From positions 24,851 to 88,850 of the forward strand of contig JAEYYX010000102.1 of assembly GCA_023428245.1 (NCBI GenBank): a DNA stretch of 64,000 bases. Reading direction: 5' to 3'. Below are positions 42,117 to 49,375 of this stretch, one piece after another. The stretch's first letter is position 1, and each line of letters begins with the position of its first letter. The DNA is from Pseudomonadota bacterium. Lineage in GTDB: Bacteria > Myxococcota_A > Polyangia > Polyangiales > Polyangiaceae. Position numbers and translations under genes: made by a program. The notes below the pieces were generated by a model. That model had not been told where the DNA came from and made no database searches. It saw only the letters and a list, made by a program, of their open reading frames with translations.

Positions 42117-42363
42117 CGCACTTTCGAGGAAGGGTGAGAAGCCCCCACTGCGGGCGGCCTCCATTTCGGTTCAGCAAATCGTGCGCCAACTCTCTCCAGG
42201 TCGTGGGCGCGACCTCTGGACGCAACCGTCCCGAAGATTGACTCATCGGCCGCTCACCGTGGAAGTGAGCGCGAGGGTCGCCGAGACCGAAGACGAAACC
42301 GAGTGAGCGAAGTCGAGCCTGGCCGTTTTTCGTTGCCCGGCGGCTCCCGGGCGTTAAGCTGAG

Positions 42364-43113
42364 ATGATGGTCCTCGGTTGGCCTCGCGTTTCAGTTTGGG
42401 CATTGTGCTCCTGGTGCGCGCTCGCGGGCGCCCCCGCCTGGGCCCAGAGAGATGTTCCGGGTGTGACCGATCCGGCGGTCTCCGAGGCGCTCCTGGGCCG
42501 GCTGGAAACGCACGCCGAGGGGCTCCATCAGATGGAGAAGCGGGGCTCGTTCCTGCTCTCGGGCAAGATGGATGAGCTCGACGGCAGCGGGAGCGTGAGC
42601 GGGACGAAGGAGCTCGTGGTCAGGATCACGGCGCGGCCAACAGAGCGCGTCACGGAGATCCTGAAGTACCTCGAAGACGGCGTCGACAAGACCGAGGAGG
42701 CGCGGGCGAAGCAGAAGCGGCGGGAAGCAGAGCCAGACGATCCGAAGAAGCGCTTTATGCTCCCGTTCTCGCGCGCTGCGAAGAACCGTTACCGCTTTGA
42801 GGTGGCCGAACGGAACTTGAAGAGCCCGACGCTCGTGCGCGTCCGTTTCATCCCGCTCGAGCGCGCGGAGAATATGTTCACGGGCTCCGCTTGGGTGGAC
42901 CAAGAGCGCGGCGAAATTCTGACGATGATCCTCTCGCCGACCAAGACGCCGCTTTTCGTGGACAAAGTCGAAGTCTCGGTGGTGTTCGAGAACCCCACGA
43001 GCTTGGGCCGTGCTCCCTCGGAGATTACCTTCGAAGCGCGTGGCAGCCTTCTCTTCTTCAAGAAGCGCTATCGCGGTTCTGCGACGCTCACGGAAGCCCA
43101 GATCTCATTTTGA
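42364..43113 (+). CDS. Secreted LolA/LolB-fold-like protein
   Basis: A 249-residue protein with a signal peptide cut after APAWA. The body has the strand pattern of the outer-membrane lipoprotein-sorting fold, a half-barrel: GSFLLSGKMDELDGSG, then RYRFEVAERNLKSPTLVRVR and GSAWVDQERGEILTMILSPT. There is no lipobox. It could carry a lipid or lipoprotein across the periplasm, but a specific role is not supported. It is a single gene, divergent from the lemA operon. Confidence 0.75.
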   Translation: MMVLGWPRVSVWALCSWCALAGAPAWAQRDVPGVTDPAVSEALLGRLETHAEGLHQMEKRGSFLLSGKMDELDGSGSVSGTKELVVRITARPTERVTEILKYLEDGVDKTEEARAKQKRREAEPDDPKKRFMLPFSRAAKNRYRFEVAERNLKSPTLVRVRFIPLERAENMFTGSAWVDQERGEILTMILSPTKTPLFVDKVEVSVVFENPTSLGRAPSEITFEARGSLLFFKKRYRGSATLTEAQISF

Positions 43114-43228
43114 TTCCGAAGGTGAGTGAGAGGGGTGCCGGTACCCTCTCACAGAGAAGCCACCCAGCGTTCCGGGCGATCGCGGCGTAAGTCGTGCACG
43201 CGCGAGTCGCCCGGGCCTCCGGCACATT

Positions 43229-43438
43229 TCAGTGACGCTCGGGGTTCGATGCGAGCCAATCATCGATCTCTCGCTCGGCAGCCTCTTTGACGTAGCCGTA
43301 TCGCTCTTGGAGCTTGCCTGCGAGTTGGTCGCGGCGACCCTCGAGCGCTTTCAAGTCGTCGTCCGTCAATTTGGCCCAACGAACCTTCGCCGCGCCGCTG
43401 AACTGCTTCCAGTTTCCTCGAATTTGATCCCAATTCAT
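43229..43438 (-). CDS. CsbD family small stress protein
   Basis: A 69-residue CsbD-type protein that starts MNWDQIRGNWKQFSGAAKVR and ends LASNPERH. The CsbD pattern, with KLTDDDLKALEGRRDQL, is complete. Members are abundant small cytosolic proteins induced by general stress or acid. It starts at ATG 43438; upstream codons in the same frame look non-coding. The 257 bases upstream hold no other gene. Confidence 0.92.
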   Translation of the reverse strand: MNWDQIRGNWKQFSGAAKVRWAKLTDDDLKALEGRRDQLAGKLQERYGYVKEAAEREIDDWLASNPERH

Positions 43439-43695
43439 TGTGGTTGTTCCTCTTCTTTCTGTCCTGCACATCGAAAGATGCGTGACTCGAACCGTAACTG
43501 AGCCAGATTCGTGCCAGACGGAGCGCGCGCCCGTCCGAGCAGAGGCGGACGCCTGGAGCGCGCCGTCTTTACTCAGAAGCGCGACGTTCGCGCTGCTATT
43601 GCGCGCGGGAGAGGTCAGGGCCGCCGTGGGAGGAGGGGAGCCAAAATGCCACGTGTGAGGCGGGGCTGTCCTTGCCCTCGGAAACTCTCCTACGT

Positions 43696-44277
43696 TCAGA
43701 GGAGTCCCTGGCTCCAGATCGTCGTCTTGGCACGAGCACCTGAATGTTCCCACTTCTCCCAGAGCTGATTGTTCGCGTCCGTGAGCACTTGCTCCACGAG
43801 CTCCTGAGAGGCCACGGGCGACGAAGCTTCGCTTTTTCCGTGAAATTCGAGGAAGATTGCCCACTGCGAACGAACCTTCACTGTCCAAACCAAGGTGAGC
43901 GTCTTTCGCTCCGGAGACGCATCTGCCCAGTCGAACCGTTCGATTCGAACGTCAGCGCGGAGGGAGCGTTCTGTGAGCATCGGCTCGTCACTCGGAACGA
44001 CCTCGACCTTCTCGAACGAGCGAGAGAATCCCTTGACGAGGTCGCGCTTCACGAAGGCGTCCAGATTCCGGATCTCGAGCGTTTCGGCCGATCCGTAAAC
44101 AGCGTCGCCCAGGGACCGGTCCATCGCGAGTTCGAGGGGAGTTCCGACCTTACTGCCGACGTAGTGCGGCGGGCGGACCTCGGGAGAGAGCGCGCGAACA
44201 TCAACGCCCGTGCGGGCACAGGAGAGGGACAGGAAGAGGACCGACGCGAGGGGTGGGATTCGAGAGGAGAGGCGCAT
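43696..44277 (-). CDS. Lipoprotein of unknown function
   Basis: A 193-residue protein. ATG 44277 gives a signal with lipobox LSLSC (Cys20). The body has alternating strands and helices with a pattern RNLDAFVKRDLVKGFSRSFE then RADVRIERFDWADA, similar in layout to auxiliary lipoproteins of ABC transport or LPS-type systems, but no family can be named. It is first in a row of minus-strand surface genes and is separated from CsbD by 257 bases. Confidence 0.7.
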   Translation of the reverse strand: MRLSSRIPPLASVLFLSLSCARTGVDVRALSPEVRPPHYVGSKVGTPLELAMDRSLGDAVYGSAETLEIRNLDAFVKRDLVKGFSRSFEKVEVVPSDEPMLTERSLRADVRIERFDWADASPERKTLTLVWTVKVRSQWAIFLEFHGKSEASSPVASQELVEQVLTDANNQLWEKWEHSGARAKTTIWSQGLL

Positions 44278-44397
44278 AGTCGAGTGATCGAAATCGTGGC
44301 CTTGGGGAGCGAGTGTGTCGATCTCGGTCGCGAAGATGGCGTGAGGTCTTGGATTTCTCGTTCTTCGTCTCATGACCTCACGCCCCTTCTTTTGGGT

Positions 44398-44766
44398 TCA
44401 ATGCAAGCAGATATGCGCGTGCGCAAAGTAGTCGTCCGTGTCGATGCGACGACCGAGTGTGCTCACGAAGCGGTCGAGCATTTCGACGGCTGCGCAACTC
44501 TTCGACTTGCGGCTGGCGCCTGGACGAGCCAGCTCGCCATCCTCTTCGAGATTTCCCGTGTCCCACTCGCCGAGGCTTTCGCGGTCGTACGAGCCGGCCA
44601 CGTACATTTCGCGGACCTCCTCAGACGAGCAACCCTCATTGTGACATTCTTCCCAGAAGTCGGAGGTATTGTCGCGCGCCTTGGCCGTTCGAAGATCGAC
44701 CGTTGCCAGTGTCCAAGCAGCGGAGCTCGCCAAGAGGCCCACGGCTACCCATTTAAAGATGTTCAT
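44398..44766 (-). CDS. Small secreted protein with four cysteines
   Basis: A 122-residue protein with a signal or anchor (WVAVGLLASSAAWTLATV, residues 6-23). Four cysteines at 41, 46, 91 and 120 could form two disulfides in the periplasm. The middle is acidic (GEWDTGNLEEDGEL). No family recognised. It lies 24 bases downstream of the laminin-G-like fragment on the same strand and might form an operon with it. Confidence 0.65.
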   Translation of the reverse strand: MNIFKWVAVGLLASSAAWTLATVDLRTAKARDNTSDFWEECHNEGCSSEEVREMYVAGSYDRESLGEWDTGNLEEDGELARPGASRKSKSCAAVEMLDRFVSTLGRRIDTDDYFAHAHICLH

Positions 44767-44790
44767 TTGCTTTGTCTCTCTTTCCTGGGC

Positions 44791-45385
44791 TCAAGGCATG
44801 TCGCGCATGCCGATGTGGAAGCTCATGGTCTCTTCGAGCCACGTGACTTCGACGGGGTTCATGAAAGCGGTGTAGAGGCCGTAGTAGCCGGTGTCGTGGG
44901 GGGCTGCGCTGTCTGAGGCAGTGACGACGGCGACGCCGTCGACGGAGCCTACGAAGTGCGGTCCTGCATGGGAGAACTCGAGCGTCCGCCACGTGTTTCC
45001 CCAAGTAGCGAACGTCGTGAAGTTGACGTGAGCGAGCTCGGTATAGACGTTGTCCTGGACGCGGACGATGTTGGCGTACTGCTCCTGTGGATTGACCGAG
45101 AAGTAGTAGTAGTTCACCTGGTCGTGCCAGCGCGCGATCAGCCCGATCGAGTCGTCGTCGGAGGATCGAACGCGGGCGGCCACCTGTCCCGTGGCCCGTG
45201 GATCGTTCAAACGAATGACCTGAGCCCCAGCATAGAGTGCACCATCGACGATCGTCTCACCGGTGTTCGCGCTCGACTTCATGATACCGCCCGAACAGCT
45301 CCACGCGGGAATTGCATAGCATCTCCTAACAACACCGTTCCATGACGGCCCCAGGTTGGCTGTAGCGGAGATCGGCGAGCTGCAT
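44791..45385 (-). pseudogene. 5'-truncated laminin-G/concanavalin-like domain protein
   Basis: An in-frame ATG at 45282 gives 163 residues, but the frame continues upstream for another 34 codons (to about 45385) with protein-like sequence (ATANLGPSWNGVVRRCYAIP) and then meets a TGA without any start codon. The body has the beta-sandwich patterns VAARVRSSDDDSIGLIARWH, NYYYFSVNPQEQYANIVRVQ and DTGYYGLYTAFMNP of extracellular carbohydrate-type domains. There is no signal peptide. It looks like the 3' part of a larger secreted protein that lost its front. A real short gene from ATG 45282 cannot be excluded. Confidence 0.55.
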
Positions 45386-45549
45386 CAACTCAAGTTTCCT
45401 TGAGGGTTCGCACAATTAAGCCATGGTCAGCAAAGTGCTGGCGGCGCTGGCGCTTCGCTCGAGCTGAATGGACTCCCTGGCGTTCGGGAGGCCTCTCTCC
45501 GAGCCTCAATTCGGGCGGATGCTTCACGCGGAGACAGTGGGGAGTTCGA

Positions 45550-45861
45550 CTATCCCGTCGGGCCCTTCGCGCGGATCCAATACTGTGTTCGACCGAGCAG
45601 CGAGACCCCGAGGTAGCCGCGCACCTTGAGGCGCTTTCCGTCATCCAAAGTTTCGACGAAACAGCGGTAGGTCTTTCCGCTCTTGGGATCGAAGACGGAG
45701 CCGCCGGACCACTCACTACCGTCCTTCTTCAGGTTCCACATGAAGCGGAGGCCAATGAGAGGGGGCCCCTTCTGCGCTTCCCCTCCCAAGTCCGCGTAGG
45801 ACGAATCGAGGGCAGGAGAAGGCTCGGCTGAGCCGAGCCGGAAGTGATGTGCCGGGGCCAC
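45550..45861 (-). pseudogene. DUF2147 fragment lacking its N-terminal half
   Basis: A 103-codon frame from GTG 45861. The last 65 residues match the C-terminal half of DUF2147 proteins (GLRFMWNLKKDGSEWSGGSV, FDPKSGKTYRCFVE, KVRGYLGVSLLGRTQYWIR). The family's signal peptide and first half (the GxWxxxD motif region) are not found in any frame upstream. The first 30 codons are unlike any DUF2147. A hairpin with a T tract on this strand lies only a few bases upstream of the GTG. Probably a decayed gene. Confidence 0.6.
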
Positions 45862-45896
45862 AAAAGAGAAAACCCCGTGTCCACTCCGACACGGGG
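45862..45896 (-). terminator. Terminator on the minus strand just before the DUF2147 fragment
   Basis: On the minus strand CCCCGTGTC pairs perfectly with GACACGGGG (45873-45881 and 45888-45896) around a six-base loop and is followed by TTTTCTCTTTTG. No minus-strand gene was found upstream, between 45897 and 46275. It is either the end of an unannotated small transcript or an attenuator in the leader of the fragment. Confidence 0.85.
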
Positions 45897-46206
45897 CTTA
45901 TCTTCGAGTGAGTCATGCGGGCAAACGCGGCCGGGGGCGTCGCGCTCGCCCCTCCTCAAGGGACAATGGGCGAGAGCGTTGCGCTCGAGCAGCGACGAGC
46001 GTTCGAAGCGCGATCTCCCAGAGAGCTCAGCGGCAATGTCTCGAAGAGAGAACGCTCGGAGATGCGAAAGTGTCGAAGGGAAGAGAACGCTCTTCCGTGG
46101 TGCTCTGGCCTGAGAGGGAGCGAAAGGTGAGCAAGGCGCGCGGTGGCGAGCGCTTGGCCCGGCGGTCAAGAGATGGAAGCGTTTTTCCCGAGAGGAATGA
46201 TTGCGC

Positions 46207-46254
46207 CGGAGCGGATTTTCCTCCAACATCCGTTCCGCCAATACGAAAGTATTG
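46207..46254 (+). promoter_or_regulatory. Two tandem hairpins in the leader of the surface-protein gene
   Basis: CGGAGCGGAT (46207-46216) pairs with ATCCGTTCCG (46228-46237) with one G-T wobble. After one base, CAATAC (46239-46244) pairs with GTATTG (46249-46254) around a GAAA tetraloop. The gene's start is 22 bases downstream, and the GGGGGG Shine-Dalgarno-like run is spaced at 12 bases. No known riboswitch consensus was recognised. The bases from 45897 to 46206 show nothing else. Confidence 0.4.
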
Positions 46255-46275
46255 TGATGGGGGGTTAAAAATAAA

Positions 46276-47568
46276 ATGGAACAGTTGATTCGGGCGATCC
46301 GAAGGGTCACAGGTCTATTTCTCTCGTTGGCTTGCTTGCATTGCACAGCGGCGATCGATGAGGCGGGGGCGGAGTTGGACGTCGGGACAAGTCGCCAGGC
46401 GGTGACGTCGCTCGACGAGACGCTCTGCACCGCGCGCGATCGCGCCGTCGTGGCCAACACCACGAATATCATCGTGAACGCCGGGACTGTCGTGAATTCC
46501 TATGACTCGAGCGTTGGCCCCTACGGGGCGCCGAACGTGGGAGCGGCTGCCGTGCTTCAGGCCGGAACGACGATCTTGAAGAACGGTGGAACGATCCAAG
46601 GATCTTTGATCCCGAACGCGCCCGCTGGGCTTCCGACGCTCGCACCGCCGAGCGGCGCGACGAATTTGCCCGAGGGCGCTTCGACGCCCGGTTCGCTGAA
46701 CATCAATGGTCCCGGAAGCAACGTCCTCTTGTCGCCCGGCGACTACGTGGTGCGCGACCTGAACATCAACGGTCAAGGCAGCCTGAGCATCATCGGGACC
46801 GGTGAGGTGCGCATCTGGGTCACGGGGAACCTGAACTTCGGCGGAAGCGTCAATCCGACGAGCATCCCGCGAAACCTCGCGCTCATCGTGCCGAGTTCGG
46901 GCTGGGTCAACGTGAACGGCGGTGCATTCCGAGGACTGCTCTACGCGCCCCTCGCGAACGTCAACCTCGGCGGACAGGTCTTCGGAACGGTCGTCGGACG
47001 GAGTGTCACGCTGAATTCGGGCGCTCAGGTTCACTTTGACGTCAGCTCGACGTGCTCTGTGGCCCCTGACGTTGTGGTCGATCAGTCGCTTCTGACGCCC
47101 GGTGGAGTCTTGGCGGGCGTGTACGGTCCCGGATCCATCATGGCTCAGACCTATACGGCTGGAGTCACGGGGAGTCTCGTCGGGGCGTCGATCGCGCTCG
47201 ATGCGGCGAATTCGAGTTACGTGGCGCGCGTGCAGGTGCGCACGGTGGTCGATGGATATCCGAGCGACGTTGTCCTCGCAGAAGGATTTGCGCCGAGTGG
47301 AGGCGACGTGTCGATCCATACGTTCATCGAGCTCGAGACGCCGGTCGCCCAGGTGGCCGGGGAGCAATATGCGCTCGTGGTGAACTACCCGGATGCTCCT
47401 CCTTTCGTGGACGGCTCTCAGCCGATCGCTGACTGGATCGGCAATCAAGATCCGGCGTCCTACGGAGGAGGAAAGCTCGCCTACACCAATGACGGAGGGC
47501 TGACCTGGGAACCCGCGGAAGAGTTCGACTCGGACTTGCTCTTTCAGACCTATGTGATCGAGGACTGA
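46276..47568 (+). CDS. Surface lipoprotein with bactofilin-like/ice-binding-like repeats
   Basis: A 430-residue protein. The signal ends at a lipobox-like LSLAC (Cys20). Residues 55-250 carry repeated short beta-strand patterns (NTTNIIVNAGTVVNSY, GSLNINGPGSNVLLSPGDYV, GNLNFGGSVN, ANVNLGGQVFGTVV) as in DUF7305-type and polymer-forming beta-helical proteins. The C-terminal 170 residues are a beta-sandwich (GASIALDAANSSYVARVQVR) similar to anchor domains of secreted proteins. It is likely exposed on the outer membrane. A strong terminator follows. Confidence 0.78.
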   Translation: MEQLIRAIRRVTGLFLSLACLHCTAAIDEAGAELDVGTSRQAVTSLDETLCTARDRAVVANTTNIIVNAGTVVNSYDSSVGPYGAPNVGAAAVLQAGTTILKNGGTIQGSLIPNAPAGLPTLAPPSGATNLPEGASTPGSLNINGPGSNVLLSPGDYVVRDLNINGQGSLSIIGTGEVRIWVTGNLNFGGSVNPTSIPRNLALIVPSSGWVNVNGGAFRGLLYAPLANVNLGGQVFGTVVGRSVTLNSGAQVHFDVSSTCSVAPDVVVDQSLLTPGGVLAGVYGPGSIMAQTYTAGVTGSLVGASIALDAANSSYVARVQVRTVVDGYPSDVVLAEGFAPSGGDVSIHTFIELETPVAQVAGEQYALVVNYPDAPPFVDGSQPIADWIGNQDPASYGGGKLAYTNDGGLTWEPAEEFDSDLLFQTYVIED

Positions 47569-47589
47569 ACATCCCGTCCGCACACGAGC

Positions 47590-47627
47590 AGGAGCTCGCC
47601 GTGTTGGTCGGCGGGCTCCTTTTCTTT
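47590..47627 (+). terminator. Terminator after the surface-protein gene
   Basis: AGGAGC-TCGCCG (from 47590) pairs with CGGCG-GGCTCCT (to 47620) around a TGTTGGT loop and is followed by TTTCTTT. It separates the + gene from the convergent methyltransferase. Confidence 0.9.
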
Positions 47628-47665
47628 CCGAAGAGACCTGAGTGTCGATGCGGGCGGCTCGAAGC

Positions 47666-48397
47666 TCAGCTCACTCGCGGCTCGGGCACCTGGAAGACGC
47701 AAAGTACGCTCTTGCCGAGCCGATATCCGAGCCAAGGATCCACCATCTCCGAGAGCGGGACCATCCAGCGGTCCCAGAGCGAGATCTGAGATCGGGTGGG
47801 CATCGAAGAGCGGAGGAGCAGGCGGTTGGCGCCGGACGCCAACACGCCGATGAGGTCGAGATAACGTTCACACCGAACCACTGTTCCCGCCGGAGCGAGC
47901 GCGCTTAGGGTCGCCTTCGTGTAGCGCCGATAGTGTCCGATGCTCGCGTCGAAGGGGGAGAAGAGCCACTGCATCGCCGGGGAAAGAACGACCACACGTC
48001 CGCCGGGAGCGAGGCGTTTGCAAGCGAGCTCAAGCTCCGTGGCGTCCTCTTCGATGTGCTCGAGGACATCGATGTAGAGGATGGTGTCGAAGGTTCGTGC
48101 GGACGCCACGTCTCGCAGGGCCCCCGCGACGATCTCGGGGGAATTCCCGTGCCGGTCCAGGAGATCGCGCGTCAACTCGGGCAGGGCTTCGGCCATGGTC
48201 TCGTCCGGTTCGAGACAGGTCCAGGACTCGGCCTGCCTATCATGAAGTTTCCGAGTGGTCGCTCCGAGGCCCGCGCCGACCTCGAGGACACGACCTGAAA
48301 TGAAGGGCTTGAGTTGCCTCGAGAGGTAGGCCTTCCAGTTGTGCGCGTCGCGGAAGAGATGGAGCTCGGAACCAGGGTAGTGACTTGTGTCGATCAA
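47666..48397 (-). CDS. SAM-dependent methyltransferase (class I)
   Basis: A 243-residue methyltransferase. The start is TTG 48397 with an excellent AAGGAG five bases upstream; it overlaps the TGA of the glycosyltransferase gene. Motif I is VLEVGAGLGATTRKL, the post-I acidic residue is in WTCLEPDETM, and IDVLEHIEED with RLAPGGRVVVLSPAMQWLFS match Methyltransf_11/23. The C-terminal 70 residues bear a hydrophobic segment. As the fourth gene of an envelope-glycan cluster, it may modify a lipid-linked sugar. The target is not known. Confidence 0.88.
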   Translation of the reverse strand: MIDTSHYPGSELHLFRDAHNWKAYLSRQLKPFISGRVLEVGAGLGATTRKLHDRQAESWTCLEPDETMAEALPELTRDLLDRHGNSPEIVAGALRDVASARTFDTILYIDVLEHIEEDATELELACKRLAPGGRVVVLSPAMQWLFSPFDASIGHYRRYTKATLSALAPAGTVVRCERYLDLIGVLASGANRLLLRSSMPTRSQISLWDRWMVPLSEMVDPWLGYRLGKSVLCVFQVPEPRVS

Positions 48398-49371
48398 GAG
48401 GGCTCCTTGAACAGGGGTTCTTCCGCCTGGACGAAGTGTATGTGATCCCGGGAGGGAATGAACCCGAGGCCGCTGCGACCTCGAAGGACGAGGATGACCA
48501 TAACGACACTGATGAGCAGGAGCTGAAGAAGCGCGAGAATGAGGAAACCGACCGCAGAGGTCGCCCAGCCGGGAATGGCCCAATCGGTCCCGAGCCGGAT
48601 CCCCACGACGATCGCCAAAGCGACGAGGAGGAGGCAGGACAAGATGCCGAGCAGGAACAGGACGCGCACGCTCACGACTTCTCCCTGCACGGAAATGGCG
48701 CTCAGGCCGTGAACGACCAAGGAGATTAGGTTCATCTTCGACTGCCCCGAGATGCGCTCGCCTCGATCGATAGGGATTTGGCAGTTCGGGATCCGCGCCG
48801 CAACGACCGCGGCAGCGTAGTGGTTCCAGAGCTCCGAGACGCTCACGAGCCGATCGAGGCAGGCGCGCGGTACCACGCTGAAATTGCCTACCCGCATGGA
48901 CCGGCCGACCAGTAGGCGATGCGCGATCCTGTAACAGGCGTACCCGAAGAGGAAGATTCCGCCCTCGGAGCGCCCCGCGCGCTCGGCGAAGACGAGCTCC
49001 GTGCAGTTGGTTTGTAGGCATCTTGTTAGGAGCGCGGAGACATCCGGAGGGCGATCTTCGCCGTCCCCATCCATGACGACGACCATGTCGCTGCGTCCTT
49101 CTCGCTGCAAGTGAGCCAGACCGATCGCGATGGCGCGCTGATGACTCAAGTTCCTCTTCAAGCGGAGGACTGAGACCTGATCGATCGAGGTCGGTTCCGT
49201 GAAGTGCGCCGGGTCGAGGTACTCGCTCGATGCGTCGTCGACGAAGAGGACACGTATGCTTCCAACGCTGGCGACGCTCCTGAGCGAGGGCAAACTTCGG
49301 TCGAGCTGCGTCAGGAGCACGGCGGCCGAACTCCAGTCGTTGAACAAGGGGATGCAGAACGTAATATTCAC
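48394..49371 (-). CDS. Family-2 glycosyltransferase with C-terminal membrane helices
   Basis: A 325-residue GT2 enzyme of the dolichyl-phosphate-mannose/undecaprenyl-sugar synthase type. The GT-A fold is shown by FCIPLFNDWSSAAVLLTQL, VLFVDDASSEY and the DxD-region VVVMDGDGEDRPPD. Two TM helices lie at about 234-257 and 270-300. It transfers a sugar from a nucleotide donor to a lipid carrier at the inner membrane. Its stop overlaps the methyltransferase start, and it lies four bases after the large membrane protein. Confidence 0.9.
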   Translation of the reverse strand: MNITFCIPLFNDWSSAAVLLTQLDRSLPSLRSVASVGSIRVLFVDDASSEYLDPAHFTEPTSIDQVSVLRLKRNLSHQRAIAIGLAHLQREGRSDMVVVMDGDGEDRPPDVSALLTRCLQTNCTELVFAERAGRSEGGIFLFGYACYRIAHRLLVGRSMRVGNFSVVPRACLDRLVSVSELWNHYAAAVVAARIPNCQIPIDRGERISGQSKMNLISLVVHGLSAISVQGEVVSVRVLFLLGILSCLLLVALAIVVGIRLGTDWAIPGWATSAVGFLILALLQLLLISVVMVILVLRGRSGLGFIPSRDHIHFVQAEEPLFKEPS

Positions 49372-49375
49372 GGAC

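Noticed and set aside
43744..44916. A 390-codon plus-strand frame
   Set aside because: Antisense to two minus-strand secreted-protein genes that have signal peptides; no domain recognised.
46315..47583. A 422-codon open frame on the minus strand
   Set aside because: Antisense to the surface lipoprotein; histidine/arginine-rich shadow sequence with no family.
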